Source: Planctomycetota bacterium
GTDB taxonomy: Bacteria; Planctomycetota; Phycisphaerae; Phycisphaerales; UBA1924
Direction: 5' to 3'
NCBI GenBank assembly: GCA_018242625.1
Contig: JAFEBO010000008.1
Span: forward strand, 1 to 64,000
DNA: 64,000 bases
A model generated the notes under the pieces. The model worked only from the letters and a program-made list of their open reading frames with translations. It was not told the origin of the DNA and did no database searches. A program made the translations under genes and the position numbers. Positions 23,884-33,665 of the stretch are shown here, piece after piece (position 1 is the stretch's first letter; every line of letters starts with the position of its first letter).

Positions 23884-26181
23884 CTACGAGATACCGGACA
23901 GCAATCGCGCCTGCTCCGGAGTTGGTGGCTTGTCCCCGAGCAATTCTCGAAGACGCTTCGCCAGCTCCTGAATCGCCGGACTCTGCACCCCAAGCTGCTG
24001 CCGCAGCCGGCGGAGTTGGCGCTCCGCGAGCTTGACGGCCTCTTCAAGTTGCCCATTCTGAGCCAGCGAATCGATGCTCACGGCAGTGCAAAGGATGACA
24101 TACGGGTCACGCGCGGAAAACGCCTCGTTCATGGCTTCCAGGGTGGGAATGAGAATGGCCACGGCTTGCGCATAGTCGCGCGCTTCAAGCGCCATGACCC
24201 CGCGAACTCTTCTGGCGCCCAGAGCCGCGCGGGAGTTCGGCCCGTTCGCAAGTTCCTCTTCCGCAATCGTGCGATCGGCAAGCGCAATCGCCTCCGCCAG
24301 TTTGTGCTGTCGAACCAGGATCTCGCATCGAAGAAGCTGCGCATCAACCAGGTAATCGCGCGCTGCCGGCCCGCGCCGTTGGCCGGCGGCGAGCAGCGCC
24401 TGCACCTCTTTGTCCGCTTCTTCGATCCGGTTGAGCCCGATCAAACATCCGATCAGTGTCTGGCGACAGTTGAGCGTGCGATCTTCATCCTCTCCCAGCA
24501 CACGGATATCGTCCGCCAGAAGCTTCCGAAGAACCTCAAGGGATTCGTTCATCCTTCCGGCCAGAAACATGTAAAGCGCCACGTTCTGCCTCGCATCGAG
24601 CGTCACGACGTGGTCGTCCCCGTAGAGCCGCTGCCTGAGCTCCAGCCCGCGCTTCGCAAGCCGAAGAGCATCGGGATGGCGCCCGCGATTGTTGTACGCG
24701 TGAGCACACCCCATCGCGATGTCCGCCGCGGAATCAAGATCCGGCCAATTCTCTCCACTCTCAATCAGCGCCGCCGCCTTATTGAGAGAGTTTTCGAACT
24801 TTGCATCATCCGCCGTCTCATCCGAAAGCGCGTCGATCAGTTCCGCCGAAGCACGCAGGGCCTGCCGGGTGCGATCAAGATCCGCCGCGCGAATGAGCAG
24901 CGACCGCACCGTTGCGCCTATCCCAAGCAAGATCGAAAGCAGCACGATCGAAGACGCGATGACTCCCGCCTTGTGCCGCCGCAGAAACTTGCGGGCCCGG
25001 TACGCCGCCGATTCCGGCCCCGCGATGAGAGGTCGCCCTTCCAGGTAGTTCCCGATGTCTTCCGCAAGCTCTCTGGCCGACGCATAGCGCTCGTTGCGAT
25101 CCTTGCGGATCGCCATCAGCGGTATCCACTCCAACTCTCTGCCGAGCTCCGATCTGAGATGATCCGGAGCTTCCCGCCTGCACTCCGCTATCAGTGTTAC
25201 ACGGTCCGCCGGCGCCATCCGCAGCCGGGTGCTCGGCCGCGGTGCATCGCTCTCGCGAATGATTTTCTGAAGCCCCGCTATGCCCTCGGCACGCAGCGAC
25301 TGTGAATCGAACGGCAGAACACCCACAAGCAGTTCGTACAGCACGACTCCCAGGGAATACACGTCGGCCCGCGTGTCGACGTCAAATGCGCCGACGCCCG
25401 CCTGCTCAGGGCTCATGTACTCCGGTGTTCCCACAAAGAGCCCCGCCTCGGTGTACATCGTCTGCGAGCCCAGCCCGGGTCCCATCGCCTTCGCAATCCC
25501 GAAATCGATCACCTTCGCAACCGGCCGTCTGTCGACTTCGGTCACGAGTATGTTGCTCGGCTTCAGATCGCGGTGAATGACGCCCTTGTGGTGAGCGTGC
25601 TGGACCGCATCGCACACACTCATGAACAACTCCAGCCGCTCACGTATCGTGAGCCGCTTCTCGTCGCAGTACCGCGTGATCGGCGCCCCCTGCACATACT
25701 CCATGACAAAGTACGGCGAACCCCCCTCGGTCTGTCCGCCATCGAGAATCGTCGCGATGTTCGGGTGCGCCATAATCGCGAGCGCCTGACGCTCCTGGTC
25801 AAAGCGTGCGAGCGCCGCCGCCGAATCCGACCCGGGCTTCACCACCTTGAGCGCAACGCGCTGGACCATCGGCTCCCGGCGTTCCGCAAGGTACACCACC
25901 CCCAGCCCGCCCTCACCGAGCTTCGATATCACGCGATAGGGGCCAATCTTCTCGGGAATCGGGGGCACGCCCAGGCCTCCGCCGACGCGTGGCGGCAGCG
26001 CCCCGGTTTCCACCGGCCGAAGGACCGATTCCCGCGCCGCACCCGCCAGCAGCTGCAGCACCTCGACAACGACCGCTTCAGAAAGACCCTGCCTCCGAAG
26101 CCAGGCTTCCCGTTCCGCAGGCGCCTGATCGCGGGCACGATGAAAGAAGCGGTAGATCTGGTCTCCATCGTGATCCGGCAC
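23884..26181 (-). CDS. Transmembrane Ser/Thr protein kinase with C-terminal TPR-like region
   Basis: The product (765 residues) has a PASTA-less, PknB-like kinase domain near residues 85-370: Gly loop 'LGEGGLGVVYLAE', catalytic Lys in 'VALKVVKPG', 'VIHRDLKPSNILV', 'VIDFGIAKAM', and APE-like 'GTPEYMSPEQA'. A basic stretch and one membrane helix ('GVIASSIVLLSILLGIGATV') follow. The remainder is helical and TPR-like ('AYNNRGRHPDALRLAKRGLE' and others) and would be extracytoplasmic. An N-terminal ~70-residue helical part precedes the kinase. All catalytic residues are present. Together with the downstream ECF sigma gene it resembles planctomycete kinase-sigma modules. Confidence 0.93.
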   Translation of the reverse strand: MPDHDGDQIYRFFHRARDQAPAEREAWLRRQGLSEAVVVEVLQLLAGAARESVLRPVETGALPPRVGGGLGVPPIPEKIGPYRVISKLGEGGLGVVYLAERREPMVQRVALKVVKPGSDSAAALARFDQERQALAIMAHPNIATILDGGQTEGGSPYFVMEYVQGAPITRYCDEKRLTIRERLELFMSVCDAVQHAHHKGVIHRDLKPSNILVTEVDRRPVAKVIDFGIAKAMGPGLGSQTMYTEAGLFVGTPEYMSPEQAGVGAFDVDTRADVYSLGVVLYELLVGVLPFDSQSLRAEGIAGLQKIIRESDAPRPSTRLRMAPADRVTLIAECRREAPDHLRSELGRELEWIPLMAIRKDRNERYASARELAEDIGNYLEGRPLIAGPESAAYRARKFLRRHKAGVIASSIVLLSILLGIGATVRSLLIRAADLDRTRQALRASAELIDALSDETADDAKFENSLNKAAALIESGENWPDLDSAADIAMGCAHAYNNRGRHPDALRLAKRGLELRQRLYGDDHVVTLDARQNVALYMFLAGRMNESLEVLRKLLADDIRVLGEDEDRTLNCRQTLIGCLIGLNRIEEADKEVQALLAAGQRRGPAARDYLVDAQLLRCEILVRQHKLAEAIALADRTIAEEELANGPNSRAALGARRVRGVMALEARDYAQAVAILIPTLEAMNEAFSARDPYVILCTAVSIDSLAQNGQLEEAVKLAERQLRRLRQQLGVQSPAIQELAKRLRELLGDKPPTPEQARLLSGIS

Positions 26182-26313
26182 GAGTCTCCCTCCTCCAATC
26201 GGTCAGGCACCCCCAACTGTTCCGGCGAGTGTAAGACAAACCCGTCTCTATTCCATAGCTTACGGACCGATCACTCCGGGTTGTCGATCACGCACCATGC
26301 GCAGACCGCAGAC

Positions 26314-26347
26314 CAAAAAGAACCGGCCGCGATTGCACGCGGCCGGT
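26314..26347 (-). terminator. Rho-independent terminator
   Basis: A perfect 10-bp stem (26322-26331 with 26338-26347, 6-base loop) is followed on the minus strand by TTCTTTTT. It lies just after the stop of the secreted protein gene at 26368 and separates it from the kinase gene. Confidence 0.9.
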
Positions 26348-26367
26348 CGCAAAATTCTTACGGAAGA

Positions 26368-26913
26368 TCACTTGATCGTGATCGTCCGGTACGTCACCGC
26401 CGCCCCGTCCGCTGCGTAACGGATCTCCCAGTCGCCCTTGGCCAGATAGAAAGGATTGAACGGCGCGACGCCATCCTGCTGAAACCAGTACTTGCGGCCG
26501 GTCCGCACATCCACGATCAAGTACTGCTTTCCGCTCACCTGGGCTCCGTACGGCGCCCAGGCTCCCTGGCTTCCCTTCGGCCGGTACGAGACATCAACGC
26601 GCTTGCCATTCACCGGCTCGCCCTTGGCATTCTGCACAGCAACAAAGGTCTGCACGTTGTCCTGCCCCTGCCCCAACGGCGACATCTTGATGTACCACCA
26701 TCTGTTCTGGCTGAAGAAGACCAACTTCGGATCCAGCTTGATCGGAGTCATGCAGGCGAGCGGAGCGAATACCCCTTCAGCGCTCTGCGGCGTCAGAGGT
26801 AAGCACTGATTCGTATTCGGCTGCATGCCGGCGGCGAATGAGCCCACCGAAGCAAGGCTCGTGGTCACGCAGGAAATCACAGCGATCCAAAGACGTGAAG
26901 AAAACGGGTTCAT
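26368..26913 (-). CDS. Small secreted protein of unknown function
   Basis: The product (181 residues) has a signal peptide ('LWIAVISCVTTSLASVGSFA') and a beta-rich mature part with many aromatic residues ('FFSQNRWWYIKMSPLG', 'TGRKYWFQQDGVAPFNPFYL'). Two cysteines ('QCLPLTP', 'LACMTP') near the N-terminus may form a disulfide. I do not recognise a family; the fold may be an immunoglobulin-like or carbohydrate-binding beta-sandwich. A strong terminator follows it. The next plus-strand gene upstream is a subtilase on the opposite strand. Confidence 0.72.
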   Translation of the reverse strand: MNPFSSRLWIAVISCVTTSLASVGSFAAGMQPNTNQCLPLTPQSAEGVFAPLACMTPIKLDPKLVFFSQNRWWYIKMSPLGQGQDNVQTFVAVQNAKGEPVNGKRVDVSYRPKGSQGAWAPYGAQVSGKQYLIVDVRTGRKYWFQQDGVAPFNPFYLAKGDWEIRYAADGAAVTYRTITIK

Positions 26914-27263
26914 AGTCAGTACTCCAAAGTCGTGGCCTGTTCATTCCTCTAGCGTGAGAATTGGCAACGGCCTGCAGCATTTTTCGGATGGAAAGAAACA
27001 GGAGTGGCCGTCGCTAAGCAACTGACAGGAAATGGGTTAGGGATCTGTGCGCCCGAAAGAGTCAGATTTTTGATTCAGCCGGAGCGCCAGAAATGGAAGC
27101 AAACAAAGAGCAGCGCCACCCGCGAGGTTCTACTCCGAGTCCAAATCTCTGAGAAATCGAAAAGCCCCGGTGCAGTTCGCGGGTGATTCCTTCGCATCGC
27201 GGCCTGACGGATCTCCTCGTCCGAGGACTGGCGCGTGCCAGGCATTCCGTCAGGGAGAAAGTC
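26914..27263. other. Divergent intergenic region with subtilase leader
   Basis: This 350-base stretch separates the divergent secreted-protein and subtilase genes and should hold both promoters. No gene of credible composition is seen. Near the subtilase start it contains a structured element (27203-27254), listed separately. A T-rich word near 26980 and AT-richer DNA around 27060 could be promoter material, but no clear -35/-10 pair was found. Confidence 0.4.
27203..27254 (+). promoter_or_regulatory. Three-way-junction RNA structure covering the subtilase ribosome binding site
   Basis: A perfect 9-bp closing stem (27203-27211 with 27246-27254) encloses two perfect hairpins: CCTC/GAGG (27215-27226) and CTGGC/GCCAG (27228-27241), each with a 4-base loop. 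The 3' strand of the closing stem runs into the Shine-Dalgarno sequence (AGGGAG, 27252-27257), so folding could limit initiation at the ATG at 27264. It does not match a riboswitch class that I know. Confidence 0.55.
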
Positions 27264-29936
27264 ATGAAGTCTCACACTCTGGTTGTTTCGATGGCCGCTC
27301 TTCTGGTTGGCGTCGCGGGCTCGAGCGTTTCTCTCGCTCAGGAAGGATTCGCCCCCGAACCGGGCGCCCCGGCCGCGGCGGCACGCGCCGCCGGCCAGCC
27401 CCGCACCAACCCCGGCCGGATCCTCGTGAAGTTCCGGCACGAGGTCGCCCGTGGCGCCGATGCCGACGCGATGGCGCGAGCCGCACTTGCTTCGCTCAAA
27501 GTCGAAGACAAGTCCGACATCGTCTCCGTCCCCGGTCTTTCCGTCTTGAAGATCTCGGGCGACACCGGCGCCGCAATCAACGCGCTCCGCTCCAATCCGG
27601 ACGTGGAATATGCAGAGCTCGACTACGCCGTGTCAGTCAGCGGACTCTCGAACGACCCGCTGATCTCACAGTCCTGGGCCCTTCAAAATACGGGCCAGAG
27701 TGTCAACAGCATCGCCGGTCTCCCCGGTGCGGACATCCGCGCCGCGGATGCCTGGCCGATCGCCGCGCCAAAGGCGCAGATCGCTGTTGCGGTCATCGAT
27801 ACCGGCGTCGCGATGAACCATCCCGATCTTGCCGGAAGCATCTGGACCAACCCGCACGAGATTCCGGGAAACGGCATCGACGACGACGGCAACGGATACA
27901 TCGACGATATCCACGGCTGGAACTTCATCAAGAACACACCCAACGCGCAGGACGACAACGGCCACGGCACCCACTGCGCCGGGATCATCGCGGCCGCACG
28001 CAACAACTTCGCCGGCTCCGCAGGCGTGAGTTCGAGCGCCCGGATCGTCGCGCTCAAATTCCTCGACGCCGGCGGATCGGGCTGGACCTCCGACGCCGTC
28101 CGTGCGATCGACTATTGCGTTCGTACCGGAATCCGCATCTCCAACAACAGCTGGGGTTCGCTCGGACTCGTCTATCCGGGTGTTCTGGGTGATGGGCTCA
28201 AGCCGCTCATGGACGTCATCCGCCGCGCCCGCGACGCCGGGCACCTGTTCGTCGCGGCCGCGGGAAACGAATCGCTCAACAACGACTCGGAACTCGCCTC
28301 GTTCCCGGCCTCGCTGCCGCTCGACAACATCGTCTCTGTGGCGGCCACCGATAACCGCGACCGTCTCGCCTGGTTTTCCAGCTACGGAGTGACGACCGCC
28401 GACCTCGCCGCCCCAGGCGTCGACATCATGAGCACTTTCTGGTCGGCCGCGAATCCCTCCGGATATCGACTGCTTTCAGGCACATCCATGGCGACGCCGC
28501 ACGTCACCGGCGTGGCTTCAATGCTGCTCGCGAAGTATCCGGCAATGTCGTACTCCGAACTTCGGAATCGGCTGCTCGATACCGCCCGACCCGTTGCCGG
28601 ATTCCGCGGCCTGATGGTCGCGCCGGGCGTCCTCAACGCGTACGACGCCGTTCGCCTCTGCCCCCCCGATCAGAACGGCGACGGCACCATCGATGAAGCC
28701 GACTTCAGCGAGTTCTTCGTTGCGTACAACGAGCTAGTCGTTCCCTGGGCGGATCCCAAATCCGACTTGAACATGGACGGGCTCGTCGACGATGCGGATT
28801 TTCAGATCCTGACCGGCGCATACGACGTGGGCGGCTGCACGCTGCCGCCAGCGCCGGCAAGCCTCGCGGTCGCGAACGTGTCGCCCAAGTCCATCCGTCT
28901 CACCTGGCGAAACGCCTCTTCCGATACACGGGCAATCCGTGTGGAGCGCAGCAGCGACGGCGTCCACTTCGCGCCCGCCGCAGTCCTCCCGCCGAGCGCC
29001 ACGGAAGTGACCATTCCCAATTCCAAGTTTGATGCGCCGGGTGCGCAGTATTGGTTCCGGATCGCGGCTTCGAATCTGGGCGGCTCCTCCAAGCCCGGCC
29101 CGGCCGTCACCGCGACCACGATAACCCTGCCAGCAGCGCCCACCAATCTCCGCGCCTCGGCGGTTTGGGCGCGGGCCATCGACCTGGCCTGGAACGACAA
29201 CGCCACGAATGAAACGGGCTATCACGTGGTCTTCTGGGGCCCCGACAACCAGCCCCGCGACGGCGGCTCCTTCGGACCCAACACCCGGTCATGCCGCGTA
29301 GGCGGCCTGGAACCCAAAACCGGCTATCGCTTCGCGGTCTACGCCATGAATCAGGCCGGCGAGTCTGCCGCATCGGAATGGTCGGATACCACGAAATCGT
29401 CCGTCTCAAAGATCACGGTCTACGCGACCAGCGTTCCGGATCAGCCGAACTGGAATAACCCCAGCCGCGCGACCGGCGCTCCCAACAGCAACGGTCAGGA
29501 CAGCCAGTACGCGAACACTACCAGCAATACCGCCCAGAACTTCCTGACCGCTACGAACTTCGGAGCAATCAAGCTCCCCGCGAACTCGGTGGTGACGCAT
29601 GTCTGGTTCGATGTCAATGCCCGATACAACACCAGCACCACCGGCGACCGCATTCGGGCTCGCCTCACCGGCGGCGTGGCGCAGAAGGACTACCTCTCGC
29701 CGGCTTGGAATCAGAACTCGTCGGACGACGCGATGCGTTGGCGCATGGCCCCGGGAACCAGCGGCCTCGAAATCACCGGTCTCCGCGCCTGGAACGAGTC
29801 GGCTCTCAACGCGATGCAGATCGGTGTGCGGCGTGAGTCCGGCGGCACCACGCTCCGCATCGACGGCTATCGACTGACGGTCCAGGTCGAGGAAGACTTG
29901 AACAGCGACGGCATCCCCGACGGCCCCGCAAAGTAA
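27264..29936 (+). CDS. Secreted subtilisin-like serine protease with dockerin-like and FnIII modules
   Basis: The product (890 residues) has a signal peptide ('LLVGVAGSSVSLAQ'), an inhibitor-like prodomain to about residue 120, and a peptidase S8 domain. The catalytic triad is D179 ('VAVIDTGVAMNHPD'), H234 ('NGHGTHCAGIIAA') and S408 ('LSGTSMATPHVTG'), with an oxyanion Asn in 'VAAAGNES'. After it come two EF-hand-like dockerin units ('DQNGDGTIDEADF', 'DLNMDGLVDDADF'), placed internally. Two fibronectin type III domains follow ('PASLAVANVSPKSIRLTW', 'TNLRASAVWARAIDLAW'), then a C-terminal beta module. All key residues are present. AGGGAGA at 27252-27258 supports the ATG. Confidence 0.95.
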   Translation: MKSHTLVVSMAALLVGVAGSSVSLAQEGFAPEPGAPAAAARAAGQPRTNPGRILVKFRHEVARGADADAMARAALASLKVEDKSDIVSVPGLSVLKISGDTGAAINALRSNPDVEYAELDYAVSVSGLSNDPLISQSWALQNTGQSVNSIAGLPGADIRAADAWPIAAPKAQIAVAVIDTGVAMNHPDLAGSIWTNPHEIPGNGIDDDGNGYIDDIHGWNFIKNTPNAQDDNGHGTHCAGIIAAARNNFAGSAGVSSSARIVALKFLDAGGSGWTSDAVRAIDYCVRTGIRISNNSWGSLGLVYPGVLGDGLKPLMDVIRRARDAGHLFVAAAGNESLNNDSELASFPASLPLDNIVSVAATDNRDRLAWFSSYGVTTADLAAPGVDIMSTFWSAANPSGYRLLSGTSMATPHVTGVASMLLAKYPAMSYSELRNRLLDTARPVAGFRGLMVAPGVLNAYDAVRLCPPDQNGDGTIDEADFSEFFVAYNELVVPWADPKSDLNMDGLVDDADFQILTGAYDVGGCTLPPAPASLAVANVSPKSIRLTWRNASSDTRAIRVERSSDGVHFAPAAVLPPSATEVTIPNSKFDAPGAQYWFRIAASNLGGSSKPGPAVTATTITLPAAPTNLRASAVWARAIDLAWNDNATNETGYHVVFWGPDNQPRDGGSFGPNTRSCRVGGLEPKTGYRFAVYAMNQAGESAASEWSDTTKSSVSKITVYATSVPDQPNWNNPSRATGAPNSNGQDSQYANTTSNTAQNFLTATNFGAIKLPANSVVTHVWFDVNARYNTSTTGDRIRARLTGGVAQKDYLSPAWNQNSSDDAMRWRMAPGTSGLEITGLRAWNESALNAMQIGVRRESGGTTLRIDGYRLTVQVEEDLNSDGIPDGPAK

Positions 29937-29967
29937 GAGATCGCTCCTCGATCCCGTGCTCCAGGAC

Positions 29968-29990
29968 GACTCCCGCCAACCGCGGGAGTC
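29968..29990 (+). terminator. Hairpin after the subtilase gene
   Basis: A perfect 9-bp stem (29968-29976 with 29982-29990, 5-base loop) lies 30 bases after the subtilase stop. No U-tract follows, so it may be a processing or stabilising hairpin, not a true intrinsic terminator. Confidence 0.4.
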
Positions 29991-30213
29991 TGTCCATTGC
30001 CCGGCGCACCTCAGATTGCGGACCACGTTGCTCCGCGCTGGCCAGGAAGTTCCGTGAAAAGAACCTGTCCCTGTGCAGTTGCAACCCGGTTGTCACGCGA
30101 AAGGAGCGACACGAGAGCGGCTGGTGTGCCGCTTCGCGACTGAAGTTTAAAGGGTCTTCGGCACGTGCCGTTGCTCAAGGACCCGGCTGCTCCGTGTCAT
30201 CTGGAGAAGTACC

Positions 30214-30582
30214 GTGCGAAAGAATGTACTGCGCAGCATCGGAGCCGCCGTCGTTGCCACCGGCCTTGTGGGCACGGCGGTTGCATATCCCGGAGGCACA
30301 CGCCCGACGATGATGACATCGTCGGCTCGGAGCGTGAACTCCTCGACGATGGAAGTCAGCGGCAAGATCACGGATCTTTCGGGCCACGCGGTGGCCGGGC
30401 TTCGCGTCGACGTTCTGGTTCTCTATCCGGCATCGGACTCGAGGTGGGCGACCGGATATTCCGGCAGCAGCGGGGACTTCAAGATCTCCATGCCCAAGCC
30501 GCCCGCCGGTTCGAAAATGACGCTCGACGTCGCTGGCAACGGCGCGTACGGCCGGCCGCTCCAGGTTTTCGGCCGCCCGTAA
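30214..30582 (+). CDS. Small secreted protein with carboxypeptidase-regulatory-like fold
   Basis: The product (122 residues) starts at a GTG with GGAG ten bases upstream. It has a signal peptide ('IGAAVVATGLVGTAVA') and a single beta-sandwich of the carboxypeptidase regulatory type ('VSGKITDLSGHAVAGLRVDV', then 'SSGDFKISMPKPPAGSKMTL'). Such domains are usually part of surface or cell-wall proteins and bind or present ligands. It is alone here, without an enzymatic partner in frame. The next gene downstream encodes another small secreted protein, suggesting a pair. Confidence 0.68.
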   Translation: MRKNVLRSIGAAVVATGLVGTAVAYPGGTRPTMMTSSARSVNSSTMEVSGKITDLSGHAVAGLRVDVLVLYPASDSRWATGYSGSSGDFKISMPKPPAGSKMTLDVAGNGAYGRPLQVFGRP

Positions 30583-30787
30583 CTGGTCCGCCATGACCAA
30601 GAGCAGCTCCGCCGGGCCGAATCCGAAAGGACGAGCCCGGCCTTTGTATCGATGCAGGATGCCGCGGCATCGCGATGTCGCAGGCAAAAAAAAGTGTCCG
30701 ACGTTGCAGTTTGAGCGCGGCGTTGCCGCACTCGCAGTGGATGACAAGTTGCCCGGACCGGTTGCCCGTGTAGGGCCGCCCGAAGGG

Positions 30788-31201
30788 ATGACCTTGAAAT
30801 GGAGAATTGCAATGTTGTCGATGGCTTCTCTCGTTGCGTCCTGCGGTGTGTGCGCCTCGCTCCTGCTCGGCATGCCCGCCTCGTCGAACACCCAGGCCTC
30901 CGGATCGCCGGTTACCTTCGAGAGGATGGCAAAGCAGCCGTCGCTCCCGATCGGTCAGATTCTGCTGAAGGTCCGGCACCGCAATAACAGCGACGCGGGC
31001 AAGGGCCACGTGGATGTCTGGGGGAACGGCCAGATTCTCAAGAGCGTCACGCTCAACAAGCATGGCGAGGCCACGATCACAGGACTGCTGACAAACGTTC
31101 AACTGGAAATCGTCGCAACTGACAACGGCGAGCGCGGCACGTACTCGCTCAAGCTCTTTAACGACAAGCCGGTTCGTGATGTGTCGTTCAAGATCAGGTG
31201 A
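30788..31201 (+). CDS. Small secreted beta-rich protein of unknown function
   Basis: The product (137 residues from the ATG at 30788) has a signal peptide ('WRIAMLSMASLVASCGVCAS') and a beta-rich mature domain ('KVRHRNNSDAGKGHVDVWG', 'NKHGEATITGLLTNVQLEIV'). The start is uncertain: 30788 gives a classical basic N-region, whereas 30812 has GGAG at better spacing. A longer frame reaching back to 30593 is Arg/Pro-rich and not protein-like. I do not recognise a family. It is followed by a strong hairpin terminator. Confidence 0.65.
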   Translation: MTLKWRIAMLSMASLVASCGVCASLLLGMPASSNTQASGSPVTFERMAKQPSLPIGQILLKVRHRNNSDAGKGHVDVWGNGQILKSVTLNKHGEATITGLLTNVQLEIVATDNGERGTYSLKLFNDKPVRDVSFKIR

Positions 31202-31243
31202 CCGTTTGCGAGAGCGGTGCTCTCGCCGATTCAAATCGCTGTC

Positions 31244-31277
31244 GCAATCCCGGCAAATGCCGGGATTGCGGCGGTTT
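31244..31277 (+). terminator. Rho-independent terminator between convergent genes
   Basis: An 11- to 12-bp perfect stem (31244-31255 with 31258-31269) is followed by GGCGGTTTT. It ends the small secreted protein transcript and may also serve the convergent ATPase gene, since the minus-strand side carries GCGATTTG. Confidence 0.75.
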
Positions 31278-31293
31278 TGGGGAATCGTGTTAT

Positions 31294-33570
31294 TTAAAGC
31301 TCCACCCGTCGCAGCCGCAGGCTGTTCAGAACCACGCTCACGCTGCTCGAGGCCATGGCGGCGCTGGCGATGATGGGGGAGAGCAGCCAGCCGGTGAACG
31401 GATAGAGAACGCCGGCGGCGATGGGGATGCCGAGGGCGTTGTACACGAAGGCCCAGAACAGATTCTGGCGGATGGTGCGCATGGTGGCGCGGGAGAGGGC
31501 GATCGCCCGGGGGACGGCGCGGAGGTCGCTCCGCATGAGGGTGATGTCGGCGGACTCGATGGCCACGTCGGTCCCGGAACCGATGGCGATGCCGATGTCG
31601 GCGCGGGCGAGGGCGGGTGCGTCGTTGATGCCGTCGCCGACCATCGCGACGATCCGGCCCTGCTCCTGGAGCGCCCGAACTTTGTCGGCCTTGTCGCCCG
31701 GGAGCAGTTCGGCAAAGACCTGATCGATTCCGACTTGCCGGGCAACGGCGGCGGCGGTCGTTTCATTGTCGCCGGTCATGAGGATGACTTGCAGTCCCTG
31801 CGCCCGGAGCTGATCGACGGCCTCGCGGGCTTCCGGGCGCACGGTGTCGGCGAGCGCGATCAGGCCGGCTTCCCGGCCATCGAACGCGACGTGCATGAGC
31901 GTGCGGCCCTGCGCGGCCAGCGCTTGGGCTTCGGCGGCCATGGTCGAGCGGATGCCGCGCTTCTCGAGCAGCGCCGCGCGGCCGGCAAGCATTGTGCGTC
32001 CGTCGATCGCCGCCTCGATCCCAAGGCCCGCGGCGGCGCGGAAGCTGGCGGGTTCTGAAAGAACCAGGTTGCGTGACCTGGCCTCGCGGACGATCGCGGC
32101 GCCGAGCGGGTGTTCGCTCCCGCGCTCGGCGCTGGCAACGACGCGGAGCAGTTCGTCCTGCGAGAAAGGAGAGAGACGCGAGGGGAGGACGTCGGTGACT
32201 CCGGGTGTGCCGGATGTGATGGTCCCGGTTTTGTCGAGGACGATGGTGGAGAGGCGGTGGGCGATCTCGAGCGGCTTGCCGCCCTTTATGAGGATTCCCA
32301 TTTCCGCGCCGCGGCCGGTGCCGACCATGATGGCGGTGGGCGTGGCGAGGCCCAGTGCGCAGGGGCAGGCGATGATGAGAACAGAAACGGAAGCGAGCAG
32401 CGACATGGCGAGCCGAGTCTCCGGCGGGCCGAGGAGCCACCAGAGCGCAAACGTGAGGATGGCGACGGCGAGGACGGCGGGCACGAAGACTGCGGAAACC
32501 CTGTCGGCAAGGCGGGCGATGGGGGCCTTGCTGCCCTGGGCCTCCTGCACGAGGCGGAGGATCTGCTGCAGCGCGGTGTCGGCACCCGTGCGCGTTGCGA
32601 TGATGTGCAGCGCACCTGTTGTGTTGATTGTGGCGGCGAAGACGGCGTCGCCCGGCTTCTTGTCGATGGGGATGCTCTCGCCGGTGAGCATTGATTCGTC
32701 GATGGCGGAGTCGCCGGATTCGACTTCGCCGTCGACGGGGATCTTTTCGCCGGGCCGCACGAGCAGGTGGTTGCCGGGGACCACGGAGTCCACGGGCACG
32801 TCGTGTTCGGAACCGTCGCGCAGGAGGCGGGCTGTGCGGGGCTGAAGCCCGATCAGTCGCTCGATGGCCGCGGCGGCGCGGCGGGTTGCGCGGGCTTCGA
32901 GCGAGCGGCCGATGAGGATGAGGACGATGATGGCGGCGGCGCTCTCGAAATAGACGTGGGCGGGGCCGTGCGATTGACCGGCGTGGGTGAAGAGATCGGG
33001 GCGGATCGTGGCGACCGCGGAATAGAAGTACGCGGCGGAGGTGCCGAGGACGACGAGCGTGTCCATGTTGGCGCTGGCGTGCAGCAGGCCTTTCCAGGCG
33101 GCGCGGAAGAAGGGGGTGCCGCACCAGAAGAGGACGGGAGTCGTGAGTGCCAGCTGCAGCCAGTTGACCCAGGGCGCATCGAGCCCGGCGATACGGCCGT
33201 GCGACATGGCGATGATCAGGACGGGGAGAGAGAGGCAGGCGGCGATGATGGTGCGGGTGAACAGCGATCCGGATGCGGCGTGGTGCGGCTGGGCGATGGT
33301 GGCCGGGCTTGCAGGAGCGGGGAGGGAAGCGGTGAAGCCGATGTCGCTGACGGCGCGGGCGAGGTCGGAGGGCGCGGCGGCGCCAGGGTCGTAGCGCACG
33401 GTCGCGGTGCGGGTGGCGAAGTTGACGCTTGCGGTTTCGACGCCGGGTTGTTTGCTGAGGTGTTTTTCGATGCGCTGGGCGCAGGAGGCGCAGGACATTC
33501 CGTCGACGGGCATATCGACCCGAGCGGAGCCTGCCTGATGGCCGGGATGGGTGCCGGTGACTCCGGGCAT
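31294..33570 (-). CDS. copA: Copper-transporting P1B-type ATPase (CopA-like)
   Basis: The product (758 residues) pumps Cu(I) out of the cytoplasm. It has one N-terminal heavy-metal domain with C27-A-S-C30 ('[13 protein letters not shown]') and eight membrane helices. The ion-binding '[11 protein letters not shown]' is in helix 6; the phosphorylation loop is '[11 protein letters not shown]', the nucleotide domain carries 'SEHPLG', and the hinge is '[13 protein letters not shown]'. The end has '[15 protein letters not shown]'. CPC in helix 6 and the CxxC domain mark copper specificity. It could supply the periplasmic copper for NosZ, since the nos operon has no ATPase of its own, but it lies about 20 kb away. 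A fragment of a second copy is at 23041-23121. Confidence 0.95.
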   Translation of the reverse strand: MPGVTGTHPGHQAGSARVDMPVDGMSCASCAQRIEKHLSKQPGVETASVNFATRTATVRYDPGAAAPSDLARAVSDIGFTASLPAPASPATIAQPHHAASGSLFTRTIIAACLSLPVLIIAMSHGRIAGLDAPWVNWLQLALTTPVLFWCGTPFFRAAWKGLLHASANMDTLVVLGTSAAYFYSAVATIRPDLFTHAGQSHGPAHVYFESAAAIIVLILIGRSLEARATRRAAAAIERLIGLQPRTARLLRDGSEHDVPVDSVVPGNHLLVRPGEKIPVDGEVESGDSAIDESMLTGESIPIDKKPGDAVFAATINTTGALHIIATRTGADTALQQILRLVQEAQGSKAPIARLADRVSAVFVPAVLAVAILTFALWWLLGPPETRLAMSLLASVSVLIIACPCALGLATPTAIMVGTGRGAEMGILIKGGKPLEIAHRLSTIVLDKTGTITSGTPGVTDVLPSRLSPFSQDELLRVVASAERGSEHPLGAAIVREARSRNLVLSEPASFRAAAGLGIEAAIDGRTMLAGRAALLEKRGIRSTMAAEAQALAAQGRTLMHVAFDGREAGLIALADTVRPEAREAVDQLRAQGLQVILMTGDNETTAAAVARQVGIDQVFAELLPGDKADKVRALQEQGRIVAMVGDGINDAPALARADIGIAIGSGTDVAIESADITLMRSDLRAVPRAIALSRATMRTIRQNLFWAFVYNALGIPIAAGVLYPFTGWLLSPIIASAAMASSSVSVVLNSLRLRRVEL

Positions 33571-33665
33571 GAGCTCCTCGGTGCGCTCGCCGGGGCATTG
33601 TTGCGCGAGAAGTGCAGGCGCGGAGCCGCACGGCGGGCAGGCGTGGTGCGATCAGGCGGCTGGTT

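Noticed and set aside
23860..25305. 481-codon plus-strand open frame
   Set aside because: It is antisense to the kinase's C-terminal region, lacks a ribosome binding site and matches no family.
27203..27254. Possible hammerhead ribozyme
   Set aside because: A three-way junction is present and CTGACGG resembles the CUGANGA core, but the last core base and the GAAA segment are missing.
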